Assembly: GCF_039530945.1 (NCBI RefSeq)
Contig: NZ_BAAAPC010000004.1
Span: 1 to 64,000 of the forward strand
DNA length: 64,000 bases
Reading direction: 5' to 3'
DNA from: Nocardiopsis_C rhodophaea
Lineage (GTDB): Bacteria; Actinomycetota; Actinomycetes; Streptosporangiales; Streptosporangiaceae
How positions within the stretch are numbered: the stretch's first letter is position 1; each line of letters begins with the position of its first letter. The translations under genes were made by a program, and so were the position numbers. This document shows, piece by piece, positions 38,959 to 49,152 of the stretch. The notes under the pieces were generated by a model that saw only the letters and a list, made by a program, of their open reading frames with translations, did no database searches and was not told where the DNA came from.

Positions 38959-39669
38959 ATGAACCAAGCTCCGCCGCCGTGGAATGAGGGTGCGGTACCC
39001 GCCCCCGGTCCTGGCGCGTCCGGGACCCCCGGGGGGCCGCCGGGTGTGCCAGGTGTGCCGGGAGTTCCACAGGAACGCGGGTGGTCCGCCGACGCCGCGT
39101 CCGGGACCCGCCACGGCCCGCCTCCGCCCTACCGGGGTCCCGGCATGCCGGGACCGGACCCGGGACATCACGGCGAGGCGCCCCGCCAACCGGCGCCCTG
39201 GATGCGGCGGGCGGGGGCGCGCCTCGTCGACGTCATCCTGGTCATGATCCCGGCCGCCGTCGTGGCCGCGATCGTCGCCTTGGTGTGGCTCGGCGCGCAG
39301 GCGCTCGTCGGCGGCGCGACGTCGGAAAGCTACTTCATCATCTTCTGTGTCTGCTACTACCTCATCCTGGTGGGGTACGACGCGGTCAGCGTGGCGCGCA
39401 AGCGCCGCACCGCCGGCAAGAAGCTGCTCGGCCTCGAAGTGGCGCCCCAGGACGCGGAGGGCCGCCCGGGCCCCATCCCCATCACCGCGATCGTCGCTCG
39501 CGCGGCCGTGTTCCACCTGTGGGTGCTGTTCTGGTGGATTCCCGGCTGGAAGTGGGTGGTCGGCGTCCTCTTCCTGGTCCTGTGCGCCCTGTGGCCGCTG
39601 CGGGCGCGCCCCTACCCGCAGGGGGTCCATGACAGGGTCGCCCGCACGATCGTGGTGCACAGCGCCTGA
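38959..39669 (+). CDS. RDD family membrane protein 2 with Pro/Gly-rich N-terminus
   Basis: The protein has 236 residues. The first 75 are Pro/Gly-rich and cytoplasmic-looking. The RDD core follows: RRAGARLVDVILVMIP, TAGKKLLGLEV and PQGVHDRVARTIVV. Three to four hydrophobic helices. It is paired with the preceding RDD gene. Function is unknown. Confidence 0.83.
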   Translation: MNQAPPPWNEGAVPAPGPGASGTPGGPPGVPGVPGVPQERGWSADAASGTRHGPPPPYRGPGMPGPDPGHHGEAPRQPAPWMRRAGARLVDVILVMIPAAVVAAIVALVWLGAQALVGGATSESYFIIFCVCYYLILVGYDAVSVARKRRTAGKKLLGLEVAPQDAEGRPGPIPITAIVARAAVFHLWVLFWWIPGWKWVVGVLFLVLCALWPLRARPYPQGVHDRVARTIVVHSA

Positions 39670-39717
39670 TCAGGCCCGCGCGCCGCGTCCCCGGTGGTCG
39701 GTCCGCACCAAAGTAGT

Positions 39718-39732
39718 ACTACGCTATGTAGT
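39718..39732. promoter_or_regulatory. BlaI/CopY-like operator upstream of the Rieske gene
   Basis: ACTAC-GCTAT-GTAGT is a perfect 5-bp inverted repeat with a 5-base spacer, inside TACTACGCTATGTAGT. BlaI/MecI-type repressors bind TACTACA-TGTAGTA-like sites. It is 34 bases before the Rieske ATG. Confidence 0.5.
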
Positions 39733-39765
39733 GCTTTTCTGGGTTCGATCGAAGGGAGCCGTGCG

Positions 39766-40206
39766 ATGGACGCGGGGGCGACGTGTGCGTGCGGAATGAG
39801 CCGGAGACGGCTGCTCGGCGCGGCAGGGGCCGCGGGGGCCGCCGTAGTAGGGGCGAGCGCGTGCTCGAGCGCCGAGGGCCGTCCCAAGCCGCAGGACGCA
39901 CTGCGGGGCACGGTGGTCGCGCAGACGACGGACATCCCCGAGGGCGGCGGCAAGGTCATCGTCCGCGACAAGCTCGTCATCACCCAGCCGGAGAAGGGGG
40001 ACTTCCGGGCGTACAGCGCCGTGTGCACCCACGCCGGATGCACGATCCAGGAGGTCACCGAGGCCGACAACATCCACTGCCTGTGCCACGGCAGCGAGTT
40101 CGACATCGCGACGGGTGAGGTGCTCAAGGGCCCGGCTACCGAACCTTTGGAGAAGTTCGGGGTCACCGTGAACGGCACCGACATCGTGCTCGACGAGGCT
40201 GAGTAG
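39766..40206 (+). CDS. Rieske [2Fe-2S] lipoprotein with Tat signal
   Basis: The protein has 146 residues. A Tat-type signal (MSRRRLLGAAGAAGA) is followed by a lipobox-like GASAC, so C33 may be lipidated and the protein anchored outside. The Rieske ligands are C87/H89 (CTHAGC) and C105/H108 (CLCHGS), with C92 and C107 for the structural disulfide. ATG 39766 follows AAGGGAG. Small actinobacterial Rieske proteins of this kind lie between uvrA and uvrC; their partner is not known. The upstream inverted repeat suggests specific control. Confidence 0.9.
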   Translation: MDAGATCACGMSRRRLLGAAGAAGAAVVGASACSSAEGRPKPQDALRGTVVAQTTDIPEGGGKVIVRDKLVITQPEKGDFRAYSAVCTHAGCTIQEVTEADNIHCLCHGSEFDIATGEVLKGPATEPLEKFGVTVNGTDIVLDEAE

Positions 40207-40254
40207 ACGACCCCTCCGTCACACGGCACTGCGAGGGTGCCCGCGAGGTGCGAC

Positions 40255-40326
40255 CACGGCTGCGGCGGCCCGCCCCATATGGGGCGGGCCGCGCGCGGGA
40301 CGGGGTGGCGGGCCGCCGCAGCCGTG
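40255..40326. terminator. Bidirectional terminator with nested stems
   Basis: A 20-bp perfect outer stem pairs 40255-40274 with 40307-40326. An alternative inner 12-bp hairpin pairs 40265-40276 with 40281-40292 around ATAT; the two exclude each other in part. It sits between the convergent Rieske and mscS genes. Confidence 0.75.
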
Positions 40327-40374
40327 AAGACAGGGAGCGAAGGTAGAGATCAGGGAGCGAACGGGAGAAGGGGC

Positions 40375-41580
40375 TTAGGTGCCGTCTCCGTCGCCATCGC
40401 CGTCGCCGTCGGGTCTGGACCCCTCGGACCCCTCCGACGCCTCCTCCCGCAGCGACCCGTCGGGAGCCCCGCCCGTGCCCCGGGGCCGAGCGTGGGGGCG
40501 CCGGAACGCCGAGTCGGGGAAGATCTCCGCGTAGGCGTCGTCCCCGTCCCGGACCACGAACTCGGTCCGGCGGCGTGGCAGCGAGTCCGGGTAGTTCGTG
40601 GTGATGAAGGCGATCAGGTGCTCGCGCAGATCGCAGCAGAGATCCCACCGCGCGTCGGAGTCGGCGGTGGTGGCCACGGCGCGCAGTTCGACCAGGCCGC
40701 CCTCCAGGATGTCGGTGGCCTGCAGCGACCAGCGGCGGCCGTCCCACAGCGGGTGGGAAGTGACGAAGTCGCCCACCTCCTCGCGCAGCCGTCCGATCGG
40801 AATACTCCAGTCGACCCGGAGCATCACCCATCCGGTGATGGACGTGCTCTCCTTGGTCCAGTTCTCGAACGCGTGGCCGGTGAAGTGGGAGACCGGCACC
40901 ACCAGCCGCCGCTCGTCCCACAGCCGCACCGTCACGTTGGTCAGGCTCAGCTCCTCGATCCGGCCCCAGTTGCCCTCGAACACGACGATGTCGTTGATCC
41001 GCAGCGAGTCGCTGAACGCCAACTGCAGCCCGGCGAAGAGGTTGCCCAGTGTCGACTGGGCGGCGACACCGGCGACGATGCCGATCAGTCCCGCGGACGT
41101 CAGCAACCCGGCGCCGAGCAGCTTCACCGAGTCGAAGGTGAACAGCACCGCGGCCGTGGCGATGACGGCGATGACGGTGGCGACGATCCGGCGCAGCAGG
41201 CGCACCTGGGTCTGCAGCCGCCGGGCGCGGCGGTCGGCGTCCCCGTTGCTGGTCGAGAGCCGCTCCAGCACGCTGTCGGTGATCGCGTAGGCGACCGTGA
41301 TAGCGAGCCAGGTCAGGGTGATGATCATCGCGATCGTCAGCACGTGCTGGATCACCGGGTAGAGCGCGGTGTCCTTCATCTCGGTCTTGTCCGGCCGCGC
41401 GATGTTCACCCCGACGACGATGGCCGCGGCGTAGGCGGAGTAGCGGCACCGCCGGACCAGGGGCGGGGCCACCTGCCAGACCTTGGACAGCTGGTGGGTG
41501 AGCAGCCAGTGCACCACCGTCACCAGCAGGACGGAGATCGCGACGGAGACGCCGATCACGGTCCACTGTGCGGCATCCAC
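40375..41580 (-). CDS. MscS family mechanosensitive channel
   Basis: The protein has 401 residues. Hydrophobic helices in the first 190 residues are followed by the MscS core with the pore-lining TM3 segment (LLGAGLLTSAGLIGIVAGVA) and the beta-domain FSDSLRINDIVVFEGNWGRIEE. The last residues are Asp-Gly repeats encoded by a 6-base repeat. It gates under membrane tension on hypo-osmotic shock. The start is GTG 41580 behind AAGGGGGA. It is convergent with the Rieske gene and divergent from uvrC. A longer open frame upstream is fortuitous. Confidence 0.9.
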   Translation of the reverse strand: MDAAQWTVIGVSVAISVLLVTVVHWLLTHQLSKVWQVAPPLVRRCRYSAYAAAIVVGVNIARPDKTEMKDTALYPVIQHVLTIAMIITLTWLAITVAYAITDSVLERLSTSNGDADRRARRLQTQVRLLRRIVATVIAVIATAAVLFTFDSVKLLGAGLLTSAGLIGIVAGVAAQSTLGNLFAGLQLAFSDSLRINDIVVFEGNWGRIEELSLTNVTVRLWDERRLVVPVSHFTGHAFENWTKESTSITGWVMLRVDWSIPIGRLREEVGDFVTSHPLWDGRRWSLQATDILEGGLVELRAVATTADSDARWDLCCDLREHLIAFITTNYPDSLPRRRTEFVVRDGDDAYAEIFPDSAFRRPHARPRGTGGAPDGSLREEASEGSEGSRPDGDGDGDGDGT

Positions 41581-41820
41581 GGGAACGGTCCCCCTTAGAG
41601 AACGTGAGAGAAACGGAATAATCGGCAAGTACCACGCCCAACCTAGGCCATCGAGATGCCGAATCGTGACGTTTGCGGGGTGAGGCATGGCATGCGCGCT
41701 GGTCACCGCCCGCGTTTTCCACCCTAGGTCCGCCGGGCGGCCCGATCCCGGAACAGCCGATCGGGAGGCCGGCGCCTCGCCAGTTGGCCGAATGTCACCC
41801 TCGCCCACGAGAATGGGGCT

Positions 41821-43938
41821 ATGGCTGCCCGTTCCCATCTGCGCCCCAGTCCCGGTTCCATTCCGACCTCCCCCGGGGTGTACCGGTTCCTGGACGAGCA
41901 CGGCCGGGTCATCTACGTGGGCAAGGCCAAGAACCTGCGGGCCCGGCTGTCCTCCTACTTCCACGACTTCGCCGCCCTGCACCCGCGCACGCAGAGCATG
42001 GTGTCCACCGCCGCCGACGTCGACTGGACGGTCGTCGGAACCGAGGTGGAGGCGCTGCAACTGGAGTACTCCTGGATCAAGGAGTACGACCCGCGCTTCA
42101 ACGTCAAGTACCGCGACGACAAGAGCTACCCCTACCTCGCGGTCACCCTCAACGAGGAGTACCCGCGTGTGCAGGTGATGCGCGGCGCCAAGCGCAAGGG
42201 AGTGCGCTACTTCGGCCCCTACGGGCACGCCTGGGCTATCCGCGAAACCGTCGACCTGCTGCTCCGCGTCTTCCCGGTGCGGACCTGCTCGGCCGGGGTG
42301 TTCCGGGGCGCCCGCAACAGCGGCCGCCCCTGCCTGCTCGGGTACATCGGCAAGTGCGCCGCGCCGTGCGTGGAGCGGGTCTCCGCCGAGGAGCACCGGC
42401 GGTTGGCCGAGGACTTCTGCGCCTTTATGGCGGGCGACACCAGCCGGTTCATCCGGAGGCTGGAGCAGAGCATGCGCGAGGCCGCCGCCGAGCAGGAGTA
42501 CGAGCGCGCCGCACGCATCCGCGACGACATCGAGGCGCTGCGCACCGCCCTGGAGAAGCAGGCCGTGGTGCTCGGCGACGCCACCGACTGCGACGTGATC
42601 GCGTTCGCCGAGGACCCGCTGGAGGCCGCCGTCCAGGTGTTCTACGTACGCGGCGGGCGCATCCGCGGCCAGCGCGGCTGGGTGGTCGACAAGGTCGAGG
42701 ACGTCGGCACTGGTGAACTCGTCGAGCGCTTCCTCGCCCAGACGTACGGCGGCACCACCAGCGCGGGGGCCGGCGACTCCGCCGATGACGGAGCGCCCGG
42801 CGGCCCGGAGTCGGCGATCCCCCGCGAGGTGCTGGTGTCGGCGGAGCCCGCCGACCGGGAGGCGGTCATCGCCTGGCTCAGCGAACGCCGCGGCGCAAAC
42901 GTGAACCTGCGGGTGCCCCAGCGCGGCGACAAGAAGACCCTGCTGGAGACCGTGGCGAAAAACGCCGAGCAGGCGCTGGCCCGGCACAAGACGCAGCGCG
43001 CCGGCGACCTCACCACCCGCAGCCGCGCGCTGCACGAGATCCAGGAGGCCCTCGGCCTGGACGAGGCGCCTCTGCGTATCGAGTGCTTCGACATCTCCAA
43101 CCTCATGGGCGAGCACGTTGTGGCCTCGATGGTGGTCTTCGAAGACGGCCTGGCGCGCAAATCGGAGTACCGGCGCTTCAGCGTCCGCGGCACGAGCAAG
43201 GGCGACAAGGAGCAGAACGACGTCGCCTCCATGCACGAGGTCATCAAACGCCGCTTCACCCGCTACCTTGAGGAGAGCAGCCGACACGGTGAGGTCGCCC
43301 GCATGGGCGACGGGGCCACAGGCGACGGCGCCGCGTCGGAGAACGGTGAGGGCGCGGCCAGGCCCGGGAAGTTCGCCTACCCGCCTAACCTGGTGGTGGT
43401 GGACGGTGGACTCCCGCAGGTGCGGGCCGCGCACCAGGCCATGGCCGAGCTGGGCATCTCCGACATTGCGGTGTGCGGCCTGGCCAAGCGTCTGGAAGAG
43501 GTGTGGCTGCCCGACGACGAGGACCCGGTCATCCTGCCACGGGCCGGAGAGGGGCTCTACCTGCTGCAGCGGGTGCGCGACGAGGCGCACCGCTTCGCCA
43601 TCGCCTACCACCGGCAGAAGCGGGCCAAGGCGCTCACCGGAAGCGCGCTGGACGACCTTCCGGGCCTGGGCCCGGCCCGGCGCTCCGCGCTGATCAAGCA
43701 CTTCGGGTCGGTGAAGCGGCTGGCGGCGGCCGAGGCCGAGCAGATCGCTGAGGTACCCGGCATCGGTCCGCGCCTCGCACAGACCATCCACGACCGGTTG
43801 TCCGGCGCGGACGGCGGCGCGGCCACGGCCACCACCACGGAGGCGCCGGAACCGGACGCGGGTGGCTCCGGCAGCGCGAGCGCGGACGACGCAAACTGTG
43901 AGCCGCGCCGTAACGCGCCGGACAACGAGGGCGGCTAG
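41821..43938 (+). CDS. uvrC: Excinuclease ABC subunit C
   Basis: The protein has 705 residues. A GIY-YIG nuclease domain (about 12-95: GVYRFLDEHGRVIYVGKAK) makes the 3' cut, a UvrB-interacting UVR motif lies at about 215-245, an RNase H-like domain (FDISNLMGEHVVASMVVFEDG) makes the 5' cut and two helix-hairpin-helix motifs (LPGLGPARRSALI, VPGIGPRLAQTI) lie near 620-660. It is followed by rapZ and yvcK as in other actinomycetes. Confidence 0.97.
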   Translation: MAARSHLRPSPGSIPTSPGVYRFLDEHGRVIYVGKAKNLRARLSSYFHDFAALHPRTQSMVSTAADVDWTVVGTEVEALQLEYSWIKEYDPRFNVKYRDDKSYPYLAVTLNEEYPRVQVMRGAKRKGVRYFGPYGHAWAIRETVDLLLRVFPVRTCSAGVFRGARNSGRPCLLGYIGKCAAPCVERVSAEEHRRLAEDFCAFMAGDTSRFIRRLEQSMREAAAEQEYERAARIRDDIEALRTALEKQAVVLGDATDCDVIAFAEDPLEAAVQVFYVRGGRIRGQRGWVVDKVEDVGTGELVERFLAQTYGGTTSAGAGDSADDGAPGGPESAIPREVLVSAEPADREAVIAWLSERRGANVNLRVPQRGDKKTLLETVAKNAEQALARHKTQRAGDLTTRSRALHEIQEALGLDEAPLRIECFDISNLMGEHVVASMVVFEDGLARKSEYRRFSVRGTSKGDKEQNDVASMHEVIKRRFTRYLEESSRHGEVARMGDGATGDGAASENGEGAARPGKFAYPPNLVVVDGGLPQVRAAHQAMAELGISDIAVCGLAKRLEEVWLPDDEDPVILPRAGEGLYLLQRVRDEAHRFAIAYHRQKRAKALTGSALDDLPGLGPARRSALIKHFGSVKRLAAAEAEQIAEVPGIGPRLAQTIHDRLSGADGGAATATTTEAPEPDAGGSGSASADDANCEPRRNAPDNEGG

Positions 43939-44040
43939 CGTCGGAGGCCCACAAGCGGGGGACGCGGGAGCGCGCGACGAAGCGCGCGTGAATGAGGACC
44001 AGTGGCGAAGACCCATCGCGAATTGGGGGAGAGGGGACGG

Positions 44041-44925
44041 ATGACGAACAATCTCAGCGGGGAACTCCCGCCCGAGATCGTCATTGTCACGGGTATGTCG
44101 GGTGCGGGTCGGAGCACGGCCGCGCGGGCGCTGGAGGACCTCGACTGGTTCGTGGTCGACAATCTCCCGCCGGGGCTGCTCCCGACCATGATCGATCTCG
44201 CCGGGCGTACCCAGGGAGCGGTCCCGCGTGTCGCCGCGGTCGTCGACGTCCGGAGCATGGCCTTCACCGAGGACCTGCTGTCCACCGTGGAGGAGCTGCG
44301 CTCGCGCGGCATCATCGCGCGCGTGGTGTTCCTGGAGGCGGGCGATGACGAACTGGTCCGCAGATTCGAGAGCGTGCGCCGCCCGCACCCGCTGCAGGGC
44401 GACGGCCGGCTCACCGACGGCATCGCGCGCGAGCGCGAGACCCTGCGCGCCATCCGGGGCGAGGCCGACCTGGTCATCGACACCTCGCAGCTCAACGTGC
44501 ACCAGCTCAAGGCGAAGGTCATCGGCTTCTTCGGCGGGGCCGAGGAGGCGCGTCCACGCGCGAACGTGGTCTCGTTCGGGTTCAAGCACGGCCTGCCCGT
44601 CGACGCCGACCTGGTCCTCGACTGCCGCTTCCTGCCCAACCCGCACTGGATTCCCGAGCTGCGTCCGATGAACGGGCGCGACACCCCGGTGCGCGAGTAC
44701 GTCCTGGCCCAGGAGGGCGCCAAGGAGATGCTGGACGCCTACACCGAGGTCCTGCGCCTGATCCTCGCGGGCTACCAGCGGGAGGGCAAGCACTACATGA
44801 CGTTCGCCGTGGGTTGCACCGGCGGGAAGCACCGCAGTGTGGCCATGGCGGAGCGCTTCGGTGAGCGCCTGCGCGAGCAGGGGATCGAAGTGCACGTGGT
44901 CCACCGGGACCTCGGCCGCGAGTGA
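44041..44925 (+). CDS. rapZ: RapZ/YvcJ family nucleotide-binding protein
   Basis: The protein has 294 residues. P-loop GMSGAGRS is at about 18-25 and the conserved C-terminal GCTGGKHRSV is near 260-269. In E. coli the relative RapZ guides RNase E to the GlmZ sRNA and so controls GlmS; that role is not shown in actinobacteria. ATG 44041 follows GAGAGGGGA. It is the first of the rapZ-yvcK-whiA set, with a 294-base spacer after it that contains TAGCAT, a possible -10, near 45082. Confidence 0.93.
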   Translation: MTNNLSGELPPEIVIVTGMSGAGRSTAARALEDLDWFVVDNLPPGLLPTMIDLAGRTQGAVPRVAAVVDVRSMAFTEDLLSTVEELRSRGIIARVVFLEAGDDELVRRFESVRRPHPLQGDGRLTDGIARERETLRAIRGEADLVIDTSQLNVHQLKAKVIGFFGGAEEARPRANVVSFGFKHGLPVDADLVLDCRFLPNPHWIPELRPMNGRDTPVREYVLAQEGAKEMLDAYTEVLRLILAGYQREGKHYMTFAVGCTGGKHRSVAMAERFGERLREQGIEVHVVHRDLGRE

Positions 44926-45219
44926 TTTCGGCCCCGAACGGGCAGCGCGGCGCTCCCGGACGTCCGGTCGTCTGCGGGGACCTGCGGTGGAGCGGGCGGA
45001 CGGCCGCGACGCGGGGCCGTGGCGGAGCCCCGGCGCGGACCCCGTCGCCGCGCCCGGATGGCCAAAGGGCGCCGGGATCCCTAGCATTGGCACGTTCACC
45101 CTCGGTGGCGCGGAGCTCTTCGACGTGTGCGGCGCGGGCACCCTGCTTCGGGCACGGACCGCGGATGAGAAGCGGGCAGGAAGAAGCGGGCAAGAAAAGG
45201 TACGAGGTACACGACACTG

Positions 45220-46239
45220 ATGTCAGGCAACACGCAGGCGCGCGACGACAGCGGACGCGCCGACCCGGACCGACGGGCGGCGGACGCCGCTGAGGACGGT
45301 CTCCCCCCGCGCGTCGTGGCCCTGGGCGGCGGCCACGGGCTGCACGCCTCGCTGTCGGCGCTGCGCCGCGTTACCACCGACCTCACCGGAGTGGTCACCG
45401 TTGCCGACGACGGCGGGTCGAGTGGCCGGCTCCGCCGCGAGCTGGGGGTGCTGCCCCCGGGCGACCTGCGCATGGCGCTGGCCGCGCTGTGCGGCGACGA
45501 CGAGTGGGGCCACACCTGGAGCGAGGTCATCCAGCACCGCTTCCGATCCGAGGGCGAGCTGCACGGCCACGCCGTCGGCAACCTGCTCATCGTCGCGCTG
45601 TGGGAGCTGCTCGGCGACTCGGTGGCCGGACTCGACTGGGTGGGCCAGCTGCTCGGCGCGCACGGGCGCGTTCTGCCGATGTCCTCGGTACCGCTGGACA
45701 TCGCCGCCGAGGTGCAGGGCGTCGATCCCGCGCGGCCCCATGACATCACCACCGTGCGCGGCCAGGTGGCCTGCGCGAGCACGCGCGGCCGGGTGCGTTC
45801 GATCTCGCTGATCCCGCAGAACCCGCCCGCCTTCCCGCAGGCGCTCAAGGCGGTCCGGGAGGCCGACTGGGTGGTGTTCGGCCCCGGCTCCTGGTTCACC
45901 AGCGTGCTGCCGCACCTGCTGGTCCCCGAGCTGGCCGAAGCCCTGGTGGCCACTCCGGCGCGCCGGATCGTGACCCTCAACCTGTCGCCGCAGCGGGGCG
46001 AGACCGACGGCTTCCAGCCCGAGACCTACCTGGAGGTACTGGCCGCTCACGCGCCGGACCTGCGGGTGGACGTGGTGCTGGCCGACCGGGGTGTGGTGGA
46101 GGACACAACGCGGCTGATCGAGGCCGCCAAGGCGCTCGGCGGACGCCTGGTGCTGGCCGACGTCGGCGCGCCCGACGGCTCGCCGCGCCACGACCATGAG
46201 CTGCTCGCCGCCGCCTTCGACGACATTATTCGAGGCTGA
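45220..46239 (+). CDS. yvcK: YvcK/GlmR (CofD-like) UDP-GlcNAc-binding protein
   Basis: The protein has 339 residues. The N-terminal motif ALGGGHGLHASLSALR (about 34-49), then VTVADDGGSSGRLR, characterises the YvcK/CofD-like family. In Bacillus, YvcK/GlmR stimulates GlmS and supports gluconeogenic growth and cell shape; in mycobacteria its relative CuvA is a division-site protein. It sits between rapZ and whiA, the conserved order. A hairpin terminator follows at 46298-46317. Confidence 0.93.
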   Translation: MSGNTQARDDSGRADPDRRAADAAEDGLPPRVVALGGGHGLHASLSALRRVTTDLTGVVTVADDGGSSGRLRRELGVLPPGDLRMALAALCGDDEWGHTWSEVIQHRFRSEGELHGHAVGNLLIVALWELLGDSVAGLDWVGQLLGAHGRVLPMSSVPLDIAAEVQGVDPARPHDITTVRGQVACASTRGRVRSISLIPQNPPAFPQALKAVREADWVVFGPGSWFTSVLPHLLVPELAEALVATPARRIVTLNLSPQRGETDGFQPETYLEVLAAHAPDLRVDVVLADRGVVEDTTRLIEAAKALGGRLVLADVGAPDGSPRHDHELLAAAFDDIIRG

Positions 46240-46627
46240 CCGAAACCGGCGGTCCGCGTTGCGCCACCCGCTCCGCGGCACCGCCGCGGGGCGGGGACCG
46301 GCTCCGGGCGGAGCCGGCGCGGGAATGGACAGTGCGGTGCTCTGAGCGAAGACGGCCGCAGGTCGGCGGGGCGGCGGCCCTATTCCTACCAAGATCGTTG
46401 GAAGAGGGAAGAACGCGACTCGCCGGTTCGACCAGGGAGATCGGACACGCGGCCAGGGGAGTGGCGTACCGGCTGTTGGCCAGTAGTCTGCGTACGAGGC
46501 CGCTGCGTTCGCACCCACCCGTGCGTGAGTCGTCGCCCCTGTGGCGATCGCGGCCGCCTCGCGATGGCGAGGACCCCGCAGGCGTGGGGGGAGAACCGCG
46601 ACGAATTCCAGGGGGAGGACCGCATCC
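46240..46627. other. yvcK-whiA spacer
   Basis: 388 bases without a gene. It contains the hairpin at 46298-46317, TAGTCT near 46484 as a possible -10, and the ribosome site GGGGGAGGA before whiA. Confidence 0.5.
46298..46317 (+). terminator. Hairpin after yvcK
   Basis: CCGGCTCC (46298-46305) pairs with GGAGCCGG (46310-46317); no T-run follows. Confidence 0.55.
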
Positions 46628-47608
46628 ATGGCGATGACCGGTGTGGTGAAGGACGAGTTGAGCAGGCTGACCGTTCTCAAGCCATGCTGTCGGAAGGCAG
46701 AGGTCTCCACGATCCTCCGGTTCACCGGCGGTCTGCACCTCGTCGGCGGACGCATCGTAATCGAGGCCGAACTCGACACGGGGGCGGCCGCCCGCCGGTT
46801 GCGCAAGGACATCTCCGAGGTGTTCGGGCACGAGTCCGAGGTCGTCGTTCTGTCCCCCAGCGGCCTGCGCAAGGGCAACCGCTACGTCGTCCGGGTCATC
46901 AAGGACGGCGAGAGCTTCGCCCGCCAGACCGGGCTGATCGACAACAACGGGCGGCCGGTGCGCGGGCTGCCGCGGCATGTCGTGGCGGGTGGTTCGTGTG
47001 ACGCGGAGTCGGCGTGGCGGGGCGCGTTCATCGCCCACGGGTCGCTGACCGAGCCCGGGCGCTCGATGTCGCTGGAGGTCACCTGCCCCGGCCCGGAGGC
47101 CGCCCTGGCCCTCGTCGGCGCGGCGCGGCGGCTGAAGGTGCACGCCAAGGCGCGCGAGGTGCGGGGGGTGGACCGGGTCGTCGTGCGCGACGGCGACTCC
47201 ATCGGGGCACTGCTCACTCTCCTGGGGGCGCACCAGAGCGTACTGACCTGGGAGGAACGGCGGATGCGCCGCGAGGTGCGGGCCACCGCCAACCGGCTGG
47301 CCAACTTCGACGACGCCAATCTGCGCCGCAGCGCCCGCGCGGCGGTGGCCGCCGGCGCGCGGGTGGAGCGGGCCCTGGAGATCCTCGGTGATGAGGCCCC
47401 CGACCACCTGGTCGCGGCGGGGCAGCTGCGGCTGGCCCACAAGCAGGCGTCGCTGGAGGAGCTGGGCCAGCTGTCCACGCCGCCGCTGACCAAGGACGCG
47501 ATCGCCGGCCGCATCCGACGGCTGCTCGCCATGGCCGACAAGCGCGCCTCCGACCTCGGCATCCCGGGCACCGACGCCAACCTGACCCCGGACATGCTGG
47601 TGCCATAG
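46628..47608 (+). CDS. whiA: Sporulation/division transcription factor WhiA
   Basis: The protein has 326 residues. An N-terminal LAGLIDADG-like fold (about 90-220; AWRGAFIAHGSLTEPG) and a C-terminal helix-turn-helix (LGQLSTPPLTKDAIAGRIRRL) are the WhiA build. WhiA works with WhiB as master regulator of sporulation in streptomycetes. ATG 46628 (MAMTGVVKDE) follows GGGGGAGGA; the ATG two codons on is an alternative. The rapZ-yvcK-whiA order is conserved. Confidence 0.95.
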   Translation: MAMTGVVKDELSRLTVLKPCCRKAEVSTILRFTGGLHLVGGRIVIEAELDTGAAARRLRKDISEVFGHESEVVVLSPSGLRKGNRYVVRVIKDGESFARQTGLIDNNGRPVRGLPRHVVAGGSCDAESAWRGAFIAHGSLTEPGRSMSLEVTCPGPEAALALVGAARRLKVHAKAREVRGVDRVVVRDGDSIGALLTLLGAHQSVLTWEERRMRREVRATANRLANFDDANLRRSARAAVAAGARVERALEILGDEAPDHLVAAGQLRLAHKQASLEELGQLSTPPLTKDAIAGRIRRLLAMADKRASDLGIPGTDANLTPDMLVP

Positions 47609-48007
47609 GCCGTCGCCGTGGGGCCCGGCCGCGCTTTGAGGGGCGGCTTCCCCGGGGCGTGACGAGGGGGTGGCACTGCGGCCGGGACCGCGGGGCAAAG
47701 CGTCCTGGTCCCGGGGCCGGCCGCCCGGTGGATATCGCGTCGCCCAGCGGCCAGTGTTGCCCTGTGTGAACAGCGGCGATGTCGGGATAACTTTGGAAAA
47801 TGGTATAGACCTCTGCTCGGCCAGGGTGCCACCATGGCGGGGGTGCTCGCGGAGCAGGCCGTCGAAGGCAGGGCGGACATCGTCACCTGCCACTACTCCG
47901 CTAAGCTCGGTTTCGACCCCAGCGCGCATCTTCGCCGGGCCGGTACAACCTATGCCTCGTCGGTGCGGCGATCGTCAAAGCATGCAACAAGTGAGGAGAC
48001 TGGTTCC
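47609..48007. other. whiA-gap spacer
   Basis: 399 bases with no gene. It carries TATAGA (47804-47809), a possible -10 of gap, inside a DasR-like site (47801-47812) and the gap ribosome site GAGGAGA. Confidence 0.55.
47801..47812. promoter_or_regulatory. dre (DasR)-like site at the gap promoter
   Basis: TGGTATAGACCT matches the DasR palindrome TGGT-C/A-TAGACCA in 11 of 12 positions and overlaps TATAGA. DasR senses GlcNAc/GlcN phosphates in actinomycetes. Confidence 0.4.
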
Positions 48008-49012
<1,005 letters not shown>

Positions 49013-49043
49013 CCGTCACCGGGTTCGGCCGTGTGAGCACCGG

Positions 49044-49078
49044 GGTGGCGCCCCTTCGATGTGCGGAGGGGCGCCACC
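49044..49078 (+). terminator. Hairpin between gap and pgk
   Basis: GGTGGCGCCCCT (49044-49055) pairs perfectly with AGGGGCGCCACC (49067-49078), loop of 11 bases, no T-run. It is likely a partial terminator or RNA-stabilising hairpin that raises gap over pgk. Confidence 0.7.
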
Positions 49079-49152
49079 GCTCCCATGTACAGGGCGGTTC
49101 TGTACGAGGCGGTTTCGCGCGCGCCACCACCGCGGAAGAAGGAGAAACTCAC

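Noticed and set aside
40375..45141. A 1588-codon open frame on the minus strand running through uvrC, rapZ and the mscS gene
   Set aside because: Only its last quarter (from GTG 41580) has MscS motifs and a ribosome site. The rest is antisense to uvrC and rapZ and has low-complexity composition typical of GC-rich shadow frames.
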